From Streptomyces taklimakanensis (GTDB taxonomy: Bacteria; Actinomycetota; Actinomycetes; Streptomycetales; Streptomycetaceae), in the NCBI RefSeq assembly GCF_009709575.1, contig NZ_WIXO01000001.1, forward strand, positions 4,342,001-4,406,000: 64,000 nucleotides of DNA, in the 5' to 3' direction. Under the pieces are notes generated by a model. The model did no database searches. It had not been told where the DNA came from and saw nothing but the letters and a program-made list of their open reading frames with translations. Shown here in pieces: positions 1 to 8,723 of this stretch. Numbering within the stretch: the stretch's first letter is position 1; the number at the start of each line of letters is the position of its first letter. Both the position numbers and the translations under genes were made by a program.

Positions 1-993
1 GAGATCGTCTGTGTGCTCGGCCCCTCGGGCAGTGGCAAGTCCACCCTGCTGCGGGTCGTGGCGGGCCTGACGGAACCGGACGCCGGACGGGTGCTGCTCG
101 CCGGGCGCGACCAGCGTGGGGTGCCGCCGCACCGACGCGGTGTGGGGCTGATGTTCCAGGACCACCAGCTCTTCCCCACCCGTGACGTCGGCGGCAACGT
201 CGACTTCGGTCTTCGCGTGCGGGGGGAACCGCGCGAGGACAGGGAGGCACGGGTCGCCGAGCTGCTGGAGCTCGTGGGCCTCCCCGGCACCCGGCGTCGT
301 CCCGTCGCCACCCTCTCCGGCGGGGAACAGCAGCGCGTCGCGCTCGCCCGCGCCCTCGCCCCCCGTCCCGGGCTGCTGATGCTGGACGAGCCGCTCGGAC
401 AGCTCGACCGGTCCCTGCGCGAGCGCCTGGTCGTCGAGTTGCGCCGGCTCTTTCGCCGGCTGGGCACCACTGTGCTGGCCGTCACCCACGACCAGGGCGA
501 GGCCTTCGCGCTCGCCGACCGGGTGGTGGTGATGGAGGGAGGCCGGATCGTCCAGACGGGTGACCCCGCCGAGGTGTGGCAGCGTCCCGCCTCCGAGTTC
601 GTCGCCCGTTTCCTGGGCTTCACCAACATCGTCCCGGCGACCGTGCGCGGGACCGTCCCCGGCACGGCCGACACGCCCTGGGGCGCGGTCCCCGTACCGG
701 CCGACGCGCCGGCCGGGCCGTGCACGCTGCTGGTACGGCCCGGTGGGGTGCGGATCGAGGAGGCGGACGCCCCCGGGGACGGCGGGACGTCCGGTGCGGG
801 CCTGCCCTGCACCGTGACGGCCCGCACCCTGCGCGGCGGCGGATTCTCGGAGATCTCGCTGCTCCTGGAGCCGGAGCGCGGACCGGCGCTGGAGGCGTCC
901 TGCCCGCTGCGCTCGGCACCCGAACCGGGAGCGGCCGTGCGCGTCGTGTTCACCGCCGACGACGTGGTGGTGCTGCCGTCGGAGACGGCGTAG
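1..993 (+). CDS. ABC importer ATP-binding protein (5' end cut by window)
   Basis: This is the nucleotide-binding subunit of an ABC importer; it hydrolyses ATP on the cytoplasmic face to drive uptake. The frame is open from base 1, so the start lies upstream. Visible are Walker A GPSGSGKST, the signature LSGGEQQR followed by Walker B LLMLDEP, and the switch histidine in AVTHDQGEA. After about residue 205 comes a C-terminal TOBE-like region, which points to the CUT1/FbpC/spermidine class of importers rather than exporters. The iron, thiamine and polyamine subtypes cannot be separated from this fragment. Its permeases and binding protein would be upstream, outside the window. The gene converges on the ABC/FtsX pair that follows. 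Confidence 0.85.
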   Translation, partial: EIVCVLGPSGSGKSTLLRVVAGLTEPDAGRVLLAGRDQRGVPPHRRGVGLMFQDHQLFPTRDVGGNVDFGLRVRGEPREDREARVAELLELVGLPGTRRRPVATLSGGEQQRVALARALAPRPGLLMLDEPLGQLDRSLRERLVVELRRLFRRLGTTVLAVTHDQGEAFALADRVVVMEGGRIVQTGDPAEVWQRPASEFVARFLGFTNIVPATVRGTVPGTADTPWGAVPVPADAPAGPCTLLVRPGGVRIEEADAPGDGGTSGAGLPCTVTARTLRGGGFSEISLLLEPERGPALEASCPLRSAPEPGAAVRVVFTADDVVVLPSETA

Positions 994-1095
994 CGCGGAG
1001 GCCGCCCCGGCGGGACGATCCCGTCGGCGCGGCCCGTCGGCGGGGTGGGCCTCCCGCGCACCGGCGCCGACACCGACCGCGCGGGCCCGTGCCGT

Positions 1096-1120
1096 CCGCC
1101 CCGGTGCGCCACCGGGGCGG
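1096..1120. terminator. Hairpin between convergent genes
   Basis: Perfect 11-bp inverted repeat (CCGCCCCGGTG with its complement) around a 3-nt loop, just past the stop of the leftward permease gene and about 100 bp past the stop of the rightward ATPase gene. There is no T-tract, as is usual for Streptomyces terminators. Confidence 0.6.
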
Positions 1121-1122
1121 TG

Positions 1123-2349
1123 TCACCGTGTCAACGGCGCCGTGGCCAACTCCGCGACCAGCCAGGTCGGCGGCGCCAGCACCGCCAGCACGGCCACCAC
1201 CCGCAGCGTCGCGGCGGCCCGCAGCAGCCGACGGGAGACACCGAGCCGGCACAGCCCGGCGGTGACGGCCGCCCGCGCGGCGCGGAACTCCGCGGCCGAG
1301 CCCAGCGCCGCCGCCACCGCACACACCAGCACCACCGCCGCGCCCAGCACCGTCAGCGGTCCCACGGTGGCCTCCCCGGCCCCGCGCGCCGTCCCGTACA
1401 GGCGGACCGACCCCAGGGCCCCGGCCGTCACCGCGCACAGCACTCCCAGCGGATGCCCCACGCGCGGCGCCTCCTCCCGCAGCGCCCGGCCCGCCAACAG
1501 CCGCAGTACCCCCGGTCGCCCGGCGGCCAGCAACATCCCGCACAGGTGCACCAGTCCCGGCCCGGCCAGCACCAGCCCCAGGCCGATCACCAGCCAGCCG
1601 GCCACCACTCCGACGCCGAGGGCGTCCGGCGGGGAGCCCGGGAGCGGCACCCCGGGGCCCGTGGACGTGGCGAGCCGGTCGGCGGCGTAGGTCTCCACGG
1701 CCAGACCGACCGCGGTGACCGCCACCCCCCACGGCAGGCCGGTGGGCACCGGCGGTGTCCGGCGCGGGAGGGCGGCGGCCGGATCCGGCAGACCGGTGGA
1801 CGGGCCCGGGAGGGCGTCGGACGGGGTGGAGCGCAGTCGGGTCGCCAGCGCGCCGGCCCCGGCCGCCACCAACGGTGGCACGGCCAGCAGCGTCAACGCG
1901 GCGGCGCGCGGCAGCGGACGCCCGGCCCCCAGCAGCTCCCCGGCCGCCCCGGCCAGCGGTACGGCGTCCAGCGCCCCGCCCAGACCGCCGCGCAGGTGCA
2001 CGAAGGCGGGCCATGCCAACGCACAGCCCACCGCGCAGTACAGGCCCGCGGTGACGGCGGCCAGCAGCGGCAGCCGGGCCGGCCCCACGCCCACCGCGTC
2101 CAGCCCCTCCCGGGGGCGCACGCTCGGATCGGCGCGGACCGTGGCGACGGCCAGGTGCGCCAGGGCCGCCAGCGGCACCGCGCACCACAGCAGCCGGGCC
2201 ACCGCCGTCTGCGGATGCCCCGGGTGCGCCACGGCGTGGGACAGCACGCTCAGCAACAGGAATCCCACGGCGCCGGCGGCGGAGGCGACCAGCGCCCGCC
2301 GTGCCAGGGCGCTGGGGCGGGAGGTGCGCACTAGGTGGAGAGCGAGCAC
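1123..2349 (-). CDS. FtsX-like ABC permease
   Basis: A multi-spanning membrane protein of 408 residues, the likely membrane partner of the adjoining ATPase. The start chosen is GTG at 2349, which overlaps the end of the ATPase gene by 19 bp and has a G-rich stretch upstream; a second GTG at 2331 lacks a ribosome binding site. Hydrophobic segments lie near the N-terminus (LVASAAGAVGFLLLSVL), through the middle, and in a C-terminal cluster (LTVLGAAVVLVCAVAAALG, VVAVLAVLAPPTWLVAEL). The C-terminal half resembles FtsX/MacB-type permeases, which move lipids, peptides or drugs, or transmit mechanical force. Overlap with the ATPase gene indicates an operon. Substrate unknown. Confidence 0.7.
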   Translation of the reverse strand: MLALHLVRTSRPSALARRALVASAAGAVGFLLLSVLSHAVAHPGHPQTAVARLLWCAVPLAALAHLAVATVRADPSVRPREGLDAVGVGPARLPLLAAVTAGLYCAVGCALAWPAFVHLRGGLGGALDAVPLAGAAGELLGAGRPLPRAAALTLLAVPPLVAAGAGALATRLRSTPSDALPGPSTGLPDPAAALPRRTPPVPTGLPWGVAVTAVGLAVETYAADRLATSTGPGVPLPGSPPDALGVGVVAGWLVIGLGLVLAGPGLVHLCGMLLAAGRPGVLRLLAGRALREEAPRVGHPLGVLCAVTAGALGSVRLYGTARGAGEATVGPLTVLGAAVVLVCAVAAALGSAAEFRAARAAVTAGLCRLGVSRRLLRAAATLRVVAVLAVLAPPTWLVAELATAPLTR

Positions 2350-3095
2350 GGTGCCCTGCCTTCCGAGCCGGGTTTCCCGGCCGTCCTCCCGGCGGTCGCC
2401 GGAGCGTCCGACGGGGCCTCGGCGCCCACCCGGCGGCCGTCCACGAGCATCACCGAACGGTCTGCCACGCCCGCCACCCTCGCGTCGTGGCTGGCCAGTA
2501 CGACCGTGATCCGGTGCGAGCGGGCCGCGGTGGTCAGGGTGCGCAGCACCCGCGTCCGTTCGCCCTGGTGCAGCCGGGCCGTCGGCTCGTCGGCGAAGAC
2601 CACGGTCGGGGAGTGCGCCAGCGCGCGGGCGATGGCCACCCGCTGACGCTGCGCGTGGAGCAGCGCGCCCGGCCGGCTGCGGGCGAACTCGCCGACGTCC
2701 AGCCGGTCCAGCCACTCACCGGCGCGCCGACGGGCCTCCCGTCGCCCCGTCCCCGACAACAACAGCGGCAGCGCGGCGTTCTCCCACACCGTCAGCTCCG
2801 GCAACAGGTGCGGTTCGCTGCCGACCCATCCGAAGCGGCCGCGGCGCAGCCGCTCACGTGCCGAGGCCGTGAGGCCGTGCACGGGAACGCCGTCGAACCA
2901 GACCTCTCCCCGCCCCGGCACCAGACGCCCGGACAGGCAGCCCAGCAGCGTGGACTTGCCGCTGCCGCGCGGACCGGTGACGGAAACGATCTCGCCCTCG
3001 CGGACCCCGACGGACACGTCCAGCAGCGCGGGCGATCCCTCGTGCTCGTAGTGCAGTCCGCGCGCCCAGAGCAGGTCCTCGGGTGCGGTCACCAT
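2331..3095 (-). CDS. ABC transporter ATPase with degenerate signature motif
   Basis: A 254-residue ATP-binding subunit of the LolD/MacB type that pairs with the FtsX-like permease behind it. The ATG at 3095 is preceded by GGAGG at good spacing. Walker A GPRGSGKST, Walker B VVFADEPT and the switch histidine in LASHD are intact. The signature loop reads LLHAQRQR where LSGGQxQR is expected, and the D-loop is ARLHQ instead of the usual GALD. ATP can probably still bind, but trans-site hydrolysis may be weakened. The stretch ALPLLL, GRREAR, WLDRLDV is very like the ATPase at 42654-43361, so the two pairs look paralogous. Confidence 0.8.
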   Translation of the reverse strand: MVTAPEDLLWARGLHYEHEGSPALLDVSVGVREGEIVSVTGPRGSGKSTLLGCLSGRLVPGRGEVWFDGVPVHGLTASARERLRRGRFGWVGSEPHLLPELTVWENAALPLLLSGTGRREARRRAGEWLDRLDVGEFARSRPGALLHAQRQRVAIARALAHSPTVVFADEPTARLHQGERTRVLRTLTTAARSHRITVVLASHDARVAGVADRSVMLVDGRRVGAEAPSDAPATAGRTAGKPGSEGRAPCSLST

Positions 3096-3389
3096 CGACG
3101 GGCACCTCCGCTCGCCTTCGGGGTCGTGCCTCCCTCCCTGACGGGTGAACGAGTGCCAGGGGGTATCGGTCACTGGCACGGTACGGACCGCGGCCGCGAC
3201 CGGAGCGGTGGCGGGCGCGGGAGCCGCCCAGTTTCCTCCGAATGGTCCTTCGGGTGCCCCTCCCACGCATTTCCGCCATTCGGGTGTCCGGAGCGGAAGA
3301 ATTCCCGGGCCGGCGGGTGTGCCCAACACGTTCTTCGGTGGTTAGGGTGGGTGTCTCATTCATCGGACAACAGAGCAGGAGGGCGCGAA

Positions 3390-4838
3390 GTGGGCACCGA
3401 ACTGCGTCGGCTGCGCAACCACATCGACGGGGAGTTCCGGGACGCCGCCGACGGGCGCACCACCGACGTCGTCAACCCGGCGACCGGCGAGGTGTACGCG
3501 ACGGCTCCGCTGTCCGCCGCCGCCGACGTCGACGCCGCCATGGCCGCCGCCGAGGCCGCCTTCCCGGCCTGGCGCGACGCCACCCCCGGCACCCGACAGA
3601 CCGTCGTGCTGAAGATCGCCGACGCGATCGAGAAGCGCGGTGACGAGCTGCTGGCGGTCGAGTGCGAGAACACCGGCAAGCCCCTGGAGCTGACCAGGGC
3701 CGAGGAACTGCCGATGATGCTCGACCAGATCCGTTTCTTCGCGGGCGCCGCCCGCCTGCTGGAGGGCAAGTCCGCCGGCGAGTACATGGAGGGCATGACG
3801 TCCTTCGTCCGGCGCGAGCCGGTCGGGGTGTGCGCCCAGGTGGCGCCCTGGAACTACCCGATGATGATGGCCGTGTGGAAGTTCGCCCCGGCCCTGGCCG
3901 CCGGCAACACCGTCGTCCTCAAGCCCTCGGACACCACTCCGGCCTCCACCGTCCTGTTGGCCGAGATCATCGGCGGCGTGCTGAAGGAGATGGGCCTGCC
4001 GGCCGGGATCTTCAACGTCGTCTGCGGCGACCGGGAGACCGGCCGCCTGATGGTCGAGCACCGCACCCCGGCGATGGCCTCCATCACCGGCTCGGTCCGC
4101 GCGGGCATGGAGGTGGCCGGCAGCGCGGCCAAGGACGTCAAGCGCGTCCACCTGGAGCTGGGCGGCAAGGCACCCTGTGTGGTCTTCGAGGACGCCGACA
4201 TCGACGCGGCCGTCGAGGGCATCCGCGACGGCGGCTTCTTCAACGCCGGTCAGGACTGCACCGCCGCCACCCGCGTCCTGGTCCACGAGTCGGTCCACGA
4301 CGAGTTCGTCGCCGCCCTGGCCAAGGCCGCCGCCGAGGTGAAGACCGGTGACGTCGCCGACCCCGACTGCTTCTACGGGCCGCTGAACAGCTCCACCCAC
4401 CTGGAGAAGGTCACCGGCTTCATCGAGCGCCTGCCCGAACACGCGAAGGTCGAGACGGGCGGCAAGCGGGTCGGCGACAAGGGCTACTTCTTCGCCCCGA
4501 CCGTGGTCTCCGGGCTGCGGCAGGACGACGAGATCGTCCAGAACGAGGTCTTCGGCCCCGTCATCACCGTCCAGCGGTTCGGTGACGAGGCCGAGGCCGT
4601 GGCCCACGCCAACGACGTCGAGTACGCCCTGGCGTCCTCGGTGTGGACGAGGGACCACGCCCGCGCGATGCGGATGTCCAAGGCGCTCGACTTCGGCTGC
4701 GTGTGGATCAACACCCACATCCCGCTGGTCGCCGAGATGCCGCACGGCGGCTTCAAGAAGTCCGGCTACGGCAAGGACCTCTCCGCCTACGGGCTGGAGG
4801 ACTACACCCGCGTCAAGCACGTGATGACGGCCCTGTGA
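3390..4838 (+). CDS. Gamma-aminobutyraldehyde dehydrogenase (aldehyde dehydrogenase)
   Basis: A soluble NAD(P)-dependent aldehyde dehydrogenase of 482 residues, normal family length. The GTG at 3390 follows AGGAGGG, and translation from there starts with the typical ELRRLRNHIDGEF. The catalytic general base is Glu256 in LELGGKAP and the nucleophile is Cys290 in GQDCTAATR. The N-terminal cofactor motif VAPWNYP is present. Its closest family resemblance is to gamma-aminobutyraldehyde dehydrogenase, which makes GABA from 4-aminobutanal in putrescine breakdown. gabT at 7106-8458 would take GABA onward to succinate semialdehyde, which supports this reading. Other amino-aldehydes, including betaine aldehyde, cannot be excluded. 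Confidence 0.8.
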   Translation: MGTELRRLRNHIDGEFRDAADGRTTDVVNPATGEVYATAPLSAAADVDAAMAAAEAAFPAWRDATPGTRQTVVLKIADAIEKRGDELLAVECENTGKPLELTRAEELPMMLDQIRFFAGAARLLEGKSAGEYMEGMTSFVRREPVGVCAQVAPWNYPMMMAVWKFAPALAAGNTVVLKPSDTTPASTVLLAEIIGGVLKEMGLPAGIFNVVCGDRETGRLMVEHRTPAMASITGSVRAGMEVAGSAAKDVKRVHLELGGKAPCVVFEDADIDAAVEGIRDGGFFNAGQDCTAATRVLVHESVHDEFVAALAKAAAEVKTGDVADPDCFYGPLNSSTHLEKVTGFIERLPEHAKVETGGKRVGDKGYFFAPTVVSGLRQDDEIVQNEVFGPVITVQRFGDEAEAVAHANDVEYALASSVWTRDHARAMRMSKALDFGCVWINTHIPLVAEMPHGGFKKSGYGKDLSAYGLEDYTRVKHVMTAL

Positions 4839-4853
4839 CCGGTTGACCGGCCC

Positions 4854-4893
4854 GCCGCCGGGCGCGGACCGCCGCCGGTCCGCGCCCGGCGGC
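4854..4893. terminator. 17-bp perfect hairpin between convergent genes
   Basis: Arms GCCGCCGGGCGCGGACC and complement with a 6-nt loop fill the 60-bp gap between two convergent stop codons, so it probably serves both genes. Confidence 0.75.
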
Positions 4894-4898
4894 CCGCC

Positions 4899-5936
4899 TC
4901 AGGCCGGCCAGGAGGCGAGGTGGGCGTCGATCTCGCCCAGCAGGGACTTCTTGACGTCGTCCGGCGCGAAGGAGACGCGGACGGCGTTCCTCGCCAGTTC
5001 CGCCACACCGGCCGCGTCCAGGCCCAGCAGACGGGCCGCGATCCCGTACTCGGTGCACAGGTCCGTGCCGAACATCGGCGGGTCGTCGCTGTTGATCGTC
5101 ACCAGTACGCCCGCCTCGGCCATCTCCCGCACCGGGTGCTCCTCCAGCGCGGCCACGGCCCGGGTGGCCAGGTTGGAGGTCGGGCAGACCTCCAGCGGGA
5201 TCCGGTGCTCGGCCAGGTGCTCCAGCAGCCGCGGGTCGCGCGGGGCGCTGGTGCCGTGGCCGATGCGTTCGGCGCGCAGGGCGTCGAGGGCGTCCCGGAT
5301 CGTCTCCGGGCCGGTGGTCTCGCCGGCGTGCGGGACGCTGTGCAGCCCCTCGGCGATCGCCCGGTCGAAGTACGGCTTGAACTGCGGGCGCGGCACCCCC
5401 ACCTCCGGGCCGCCCAGCCCGAAGGAGACCAGGCCCTCGGGGCGCAGCTCGCAGGCCAGCCGGGCGGTCTCCTCGGCGGCCTCCAGACCGGCCTCGCCGG
5501 GGATGTCGAAGCACCAGCGCAGGGTGACGCCCAGCTCCCTCTCGGCGGCCCGGCGGGCGTCCTCGATCGCCTCCATGAAGGCGGGCCCCGGTATGCCGCG
5601 CCGGGTGGAGCTGTAGGGGGTGACGGTCAGTTCCGCGTAGCGGATGTTCTGGCGGGCCATGTCCCGGGCGACCTCGTAGGTCAGCAGCCGGACGTCCTCG
5701 GCGTCGCGCACGAGGTCCACCACCGACAGGTAGACCTCGACGAAGTGGGCGAAGTCACGGAAGGTGAAGAACTCCGCGAGCGCCTCCTCGTCGGCCGGCA
5801 CCGACGTGCTCGGGTGCCGGGCGGCCAGCTCGGCGACGATGCGGGGGGAGGCGGAGCCGACGTGGTGGACGTGGAGTTCCGCCTTGGGGAGGCCGGCGAT
5901 GAAGGCGGACAGACCGTCGGGGGCGGAGTGGGACAT
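4899..5936 (-). CDS. Adenosine deaminase family; probable aminodeoxyfutalosine deaminase
   Basis: A 345-residue cytoplasmic metal-dependent deaminase. The ATG at 5936 follows GAGGAACGAGG. Zinc ligands and catalytic residues are in place: His22 and His24 in AELHVHHVGS, His203 and Glu206 in PHAGET, His227 in IGHGT and the Asp284/Asp285 pair in NSDDPP. True adenosine deaminases carry HxHLDG at the first motif; here it is HVHHVGS. I recall HVHHVGS from the S. coelicolor protein assigned as aminodeoxyfutalosine deaminase (SCO5662), which converts aminodeoxyfutalosine to futalosine in menaquinone synthesis. The chromosomal neighbourhood also matches that part of the S. coelicolor genome. Plain adenosine deaminase remains the alternative. 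Confidence 0.8.
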   Translation of the reverse strand: MSHSAPDGLSAFIAGLPKAELHVHHVGSASPRIVAELAARHPSTSVPADEEALAEFFTFRDFAHFVEVYLSVVDLVRDAEDVRLLTYEVARDMARQNIRYAELTVTPYSSTRRGIPGPAFMEAIEDARRAAERELGVTLRWCFDIPGEAGLEAAEETARLACELRPEGLVSFGLGGPEVGVPRPQFKPYFDRAIAEGLHSVPHAGETTGPETIRDALDALRAERIGHGTSAPRDPRLLEHLAEHRIPLEVCPTSNLATRAVAALEEHPVREMAEAGVLVTINSDDPPMFGTDLCTEYGIAARLLGLDAAGVAELARNAVRVSFAPDDVKKSLLGEIDAHLASWPA

Positions 5937-6082
5937 GGTTCCTCGTTCCTCCAGGTGGGCGGGGGCGCGGTCATGGTAGGCGGGTGAGGGGAACGGGCGC
6001 ACACACGTGTGTCCGCGACGGCCGGGCGGTGCCGTGCGGGCGCCGGGAGGGGAGGGGGCGGGGACGCGTCCGTCGCCGGCGC

Positions 6083-6868
6083 CTACGGAGCGGTCGTCGC
6101 GGCGCTCCCGCCCCGGTGGCCGTTCCCCTCCCGGCCGCCCCGGCGGTCGGGACCGTGCTCCTGCCGCTCCCCACCGACCGGGGTCCCGACGCGCCGGGCC
6201 GGTCCCGGGCGGCGGCAGGCGGCGCGGACGGCGGCCAACAGCGGAGTCCCCAGGCACCAACTCGCCGACACGTCCAGCACCCAGTGGTAGCCCCGCCACA
6301 CCAGCCCCGCGCCGGCGGCGGCGCACACCAGGACGGCGACCGCCACCGACAGTCGCCGCACCCGCGTCGGCAGGTACGGCAGCACCAGCAGCACGGCCGC
6401 GCCGTAGGCGATCAGGGCCGTCGCCGCGTGCCCCGAGGGGAAGTAACCGGTGCCCCCCAGCGGGCCGGGCCGGTCGGTCAGCGCCTTCAACGGCACCACC
6501 AGCGCCGGGACGGCGGCCGACGCGAGGACGGCCGTCACCGACGGGATCCAGCGGCGCCCGCGCAGCCACGCGTACCCCAGGGCCGCGGCCAGGACGGGCA
6601 GCGCGACCTCGACGTTGCCCAGGTCGGCCAGGAGTTCGGCGACCGTCGCGGGCGGGGCGTTGGCGCGCAGTACGGGGGCGAGCCGCTCGTCCGCCTCCGC
6701 CAGCGGCCCGTCGGAGAGCACCTGCCAGGCGATGGCGGCGAAGAGCAGCAGGGGCAGGAACACCGGGAGGAGCAGGGCGCGCGTCGACACCGCGAGCGCC
6801 GCCGTCACGCGGAACGGCGGCCCCGGAACAGGGGGGAGGGTTCCGGGGCCGCCGTGGCGACCGGTCAC
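6083..6868 (-). CDS. PAP2-family membrane phosphatase
   Basis: A 261-residue integral membrane phosphatase of the type 2 phosphatidic acid phosphatase family, which removes phosphate from lipid phosphates such as undecaprenyl pyrophosphate or phosphatidate on the outer membrane face. The three catalytic motifs are visible: KALTDRP, then PSGH (FPSGHAAT), then WRGYHWVLD, which provides the Arg, the nucleophilic His and the Asp. Several hydrophobic helices surround them, and the C-terminus is a short Arg/Gly-rich tail. GTG at 6868 was chosen because upstream residues are Pro/Arg-rich and not conserved-looking. The gene is isolated; the true substrate is unknown. Confidence 0.8.
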   Translation of the reverse strand: MTGRHGGPGTLPPVPGPPFRVTAALAVSTRALLLPVFLPLLLFAAIAWQVLSDGPLAEADERLAPVLRANAPPATVAELLADLGNVEVALPVLAAALGYAWLRGRRWIPSVTAVLASAAVPALVVPLKALTDRPGPLGGTGYFPSGHAATALIAYGAAVLLVLPYLPTRVRRLSVAVAVLVCAAAGAGLVWRGYHWVLDVSASWCLGTPLLAAVRAACRRPGPARRVGTPVGGERQEHGPDRRGGREGNGHRGGSAATTAP

Positions 6869-7105
6869 CGCGCGCCCCGGGGGGTGTGGGGCGGGCGGCC
6901 GTCCGATCGGTGAGGAGTGTGCGCGAGGGCACGACCGGGCCGGAGAAGGGGAATCGCCGACTCGGTACCGTCCACGGTCATCCGCGGACGGGACACCGCG
7001 TTCTTCCGAGAAAGAACGTACGGCAGCCGGCGGGCGCGGGACAGGCGTGTCACCACAAGGCCATGGCCCCCGCACACATTCTTCACGCCGCTCCTTCCGT
7101 CGGGG

Positions 7106-8458
7106 TCACTCCAGTCCGGCGAGGGCCTCCTCGACGACGTCCAGGCCCTCGTTCAGCAGGTCCTCGCCGATGACCAGCGGGGGCAGGAAGCGGACCACGT
7201 TGCCGTAGGTGCCGGTGGTCAGCACCAGCACGCCCGCCTGGTGGCAGTGCTTCGCGACGGCGGCGGTGGCCTCGGGGTTCGGCTCCTTGGTGCCGGGCTT
7301 GACCAGCTCGATCGCGATCATCGCACCCCGGCCGCGGACCTCGCCGATCACCCCGTACCGTTCGGCCGCCTTCTCCAGCCGGGGCTTCATGACCTCCTCG
7401 ATGCGGCGGGCCTTCGCGTTCAGGTCCAGCTCGCGCATCGTCTCGATGGCGCCCAGCGCGGCGGCGCAGGCCACCGGGTTGCCTCCGTAGGTGCCGCCGA
7501 GGCCACCGGAGTGCACGGCGTCCATGATCTCGGCGCGGCCGGTGACGGCGGCCAGCGGCAGGCCGCCCGCGATGCCCTTGGCGGTGGTGATCAGGTCCGG
7601 GACGACGCCCTCGTCCTCACAGGCGAACCACTGGCCGGTGCGGCAGAAGCCCGACTGGATCTCGTCGGCGACGAAGACGATCCCGTTGTCCGCGGCGAAC
7701 TGCCGGATCGCGGGCAGGAAGCCCTTGGCCGGCTCGATGAAGCCGCCCTCGCCCAGCACCGGCTCGATCACGATCGCGGCGACGTTCTCGGCTCCGACCT
7801 GCTTGGTGATCTGGTCGATGGCCTGGGCCGCGGCCTCCTCGGCGCAGTTGTCCGGTCCGGTGGGCCAGCGGAAGGGGTAGGCCACCGGCACCCGGTAGAC
7901 CTCGGGCGCGAACGGGCCGAAGCCGTGCTTGTACGGCATGTTCTTCGCCGTCAGCGCCATGGTGAGGTTGGTGCGGCCGTGGTAGCCGTGGTCGAAGACG
8001 ACGACCGCCTGGCGTCCGGTGTGCGAACGGGCGATCTTCACCGCGTTCTCGACCGCCTCGGCGCCGGAGTTGAACAGCGCCGACTTCTTGGCGTGGTCGC
8101 CGGGGGTGAGCCTGGCCAGTTCCTCGCACACCTCGACGTAGCCCTCGTAGGGGGTCACCATCGCGCAGGTGTGGGTGAACCGCTCCAGTTGTTCGGCGGC
8201 GCGGCGCACCACGGCCGGATCGCTGTTGCCGACCGAGGTCACGGCGATGCCCGAGCCCAGGTCGATGAAGGAGTTGCCGTCCACGTCCTCCAGGACCCCG
8301 CCCCCGGCGCGGGCCGCGAACACGGGCATGACCGCGCCCACGCCCCCCGCCACGGTGCTCTGCTTGCGGGCCATCAGCTCCTGGGACTTGGGGCCGGGGA
8401 CGGCGGTGACGACGCGGCGCTCCTGGGGGAGGGAGGGACCTCCGGACAGTTCGGTCAT
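7106..8458 (-). CDS. gabT: 4-aminobutyrate aminotransferase
   Basis: A PLP-dependent class III aminotransferase of 450 residues that transfers the amino group of GABA to 2-oxoglutarate, giving succinate semialdehyde. The ATG at 8458 is the first good start and follows a purine-rich stretch. Key features are the cofactor-binding NSGAEAVENAVK, the pyridine-ring aspartate in FVADEIQSGF and the Schiff-base Lys294 in TTAKGIAGG. It sits with an aminobutyraldehyde dehydrogenase (3390-4838), a second aldehyde dehydrogenase (14586-16040) and a PucR regulator (11150-12898), so it likely acts in the GABA branch of polyamine catabolism. The 265-bp divergent region shared with the membrane ATPase gene presumably holds its promoter. 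Confidence 0.9.
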   Translation of the reverse strand: MTELSGGPSLPQERRVVTAVPGPKSQELMARKQSTVAGGVGAVMPVFAARAGGGVLEDVDGNSFIDLGSGIAVTSVGNSDPAVVRRAAEQLERFTHTCAMVTPYEGYVEVCEELARLTPGDHAKKSALFNSGAEAVENAVKIARSHTGRQAVVVFDHGYHGRTNLTMALTAKNMPYKHGFGPFAPEVYRVPVAYPFRWPTGPDNCAEEAAAQAIDQITKQVGAENVAAIVIEPVLGEGGFIEPAKGFLPAIRQFAADNGIVFVADEIQSGFCRTGQWFACEDEGVVPDLITTAKGIAGGLPLAAVTGRAEIMDAVHSGGLGGTYGGNPVACAAALGAIETMRELDLNAKARRIEEVMKPRLEKAAERYGVIGEVRGRGAMIAIELVKPGTKEPNPEATAAVAKHCHQAGVLVLTTGTYGNVVRFLPPLVIGEDLLNEGLDVVEEALAGLE

Positions 8459-8723
8459 GGCGGACTCCTCGGTGCGAAGGGGGTGGGAAGGGTCCACGGG
8501 TGTGGTTTCTCGCAGGCTAGGTCCCCGGACGGGGTGTCGACATGCACCGCCGCGGAGAAGTGGCCGTGTCGTGTTGGCCACGGTGGACATGGCCGGTTCC
8601 GCGGTACGGCCAACGCCCCCGCCGGGACACTAGATTGGAGCGGAGACGGTGTGGCGGTGGGCCGCCGGACGGGCCCGTCGGGCCGGGTGGGCCGGGCGAG
8701 CCGGACGAGGAGCAGAGCGGGGC

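Noticed and set aside
8573..8614. GTTGGCC ... GGCCAAC inverted repeat between gabT and the membrane ATPase gene
   Set aside because: The 28-bp spacer and 7-bp GC-rich arms are easily produced by chance; not strong enough as an operator.
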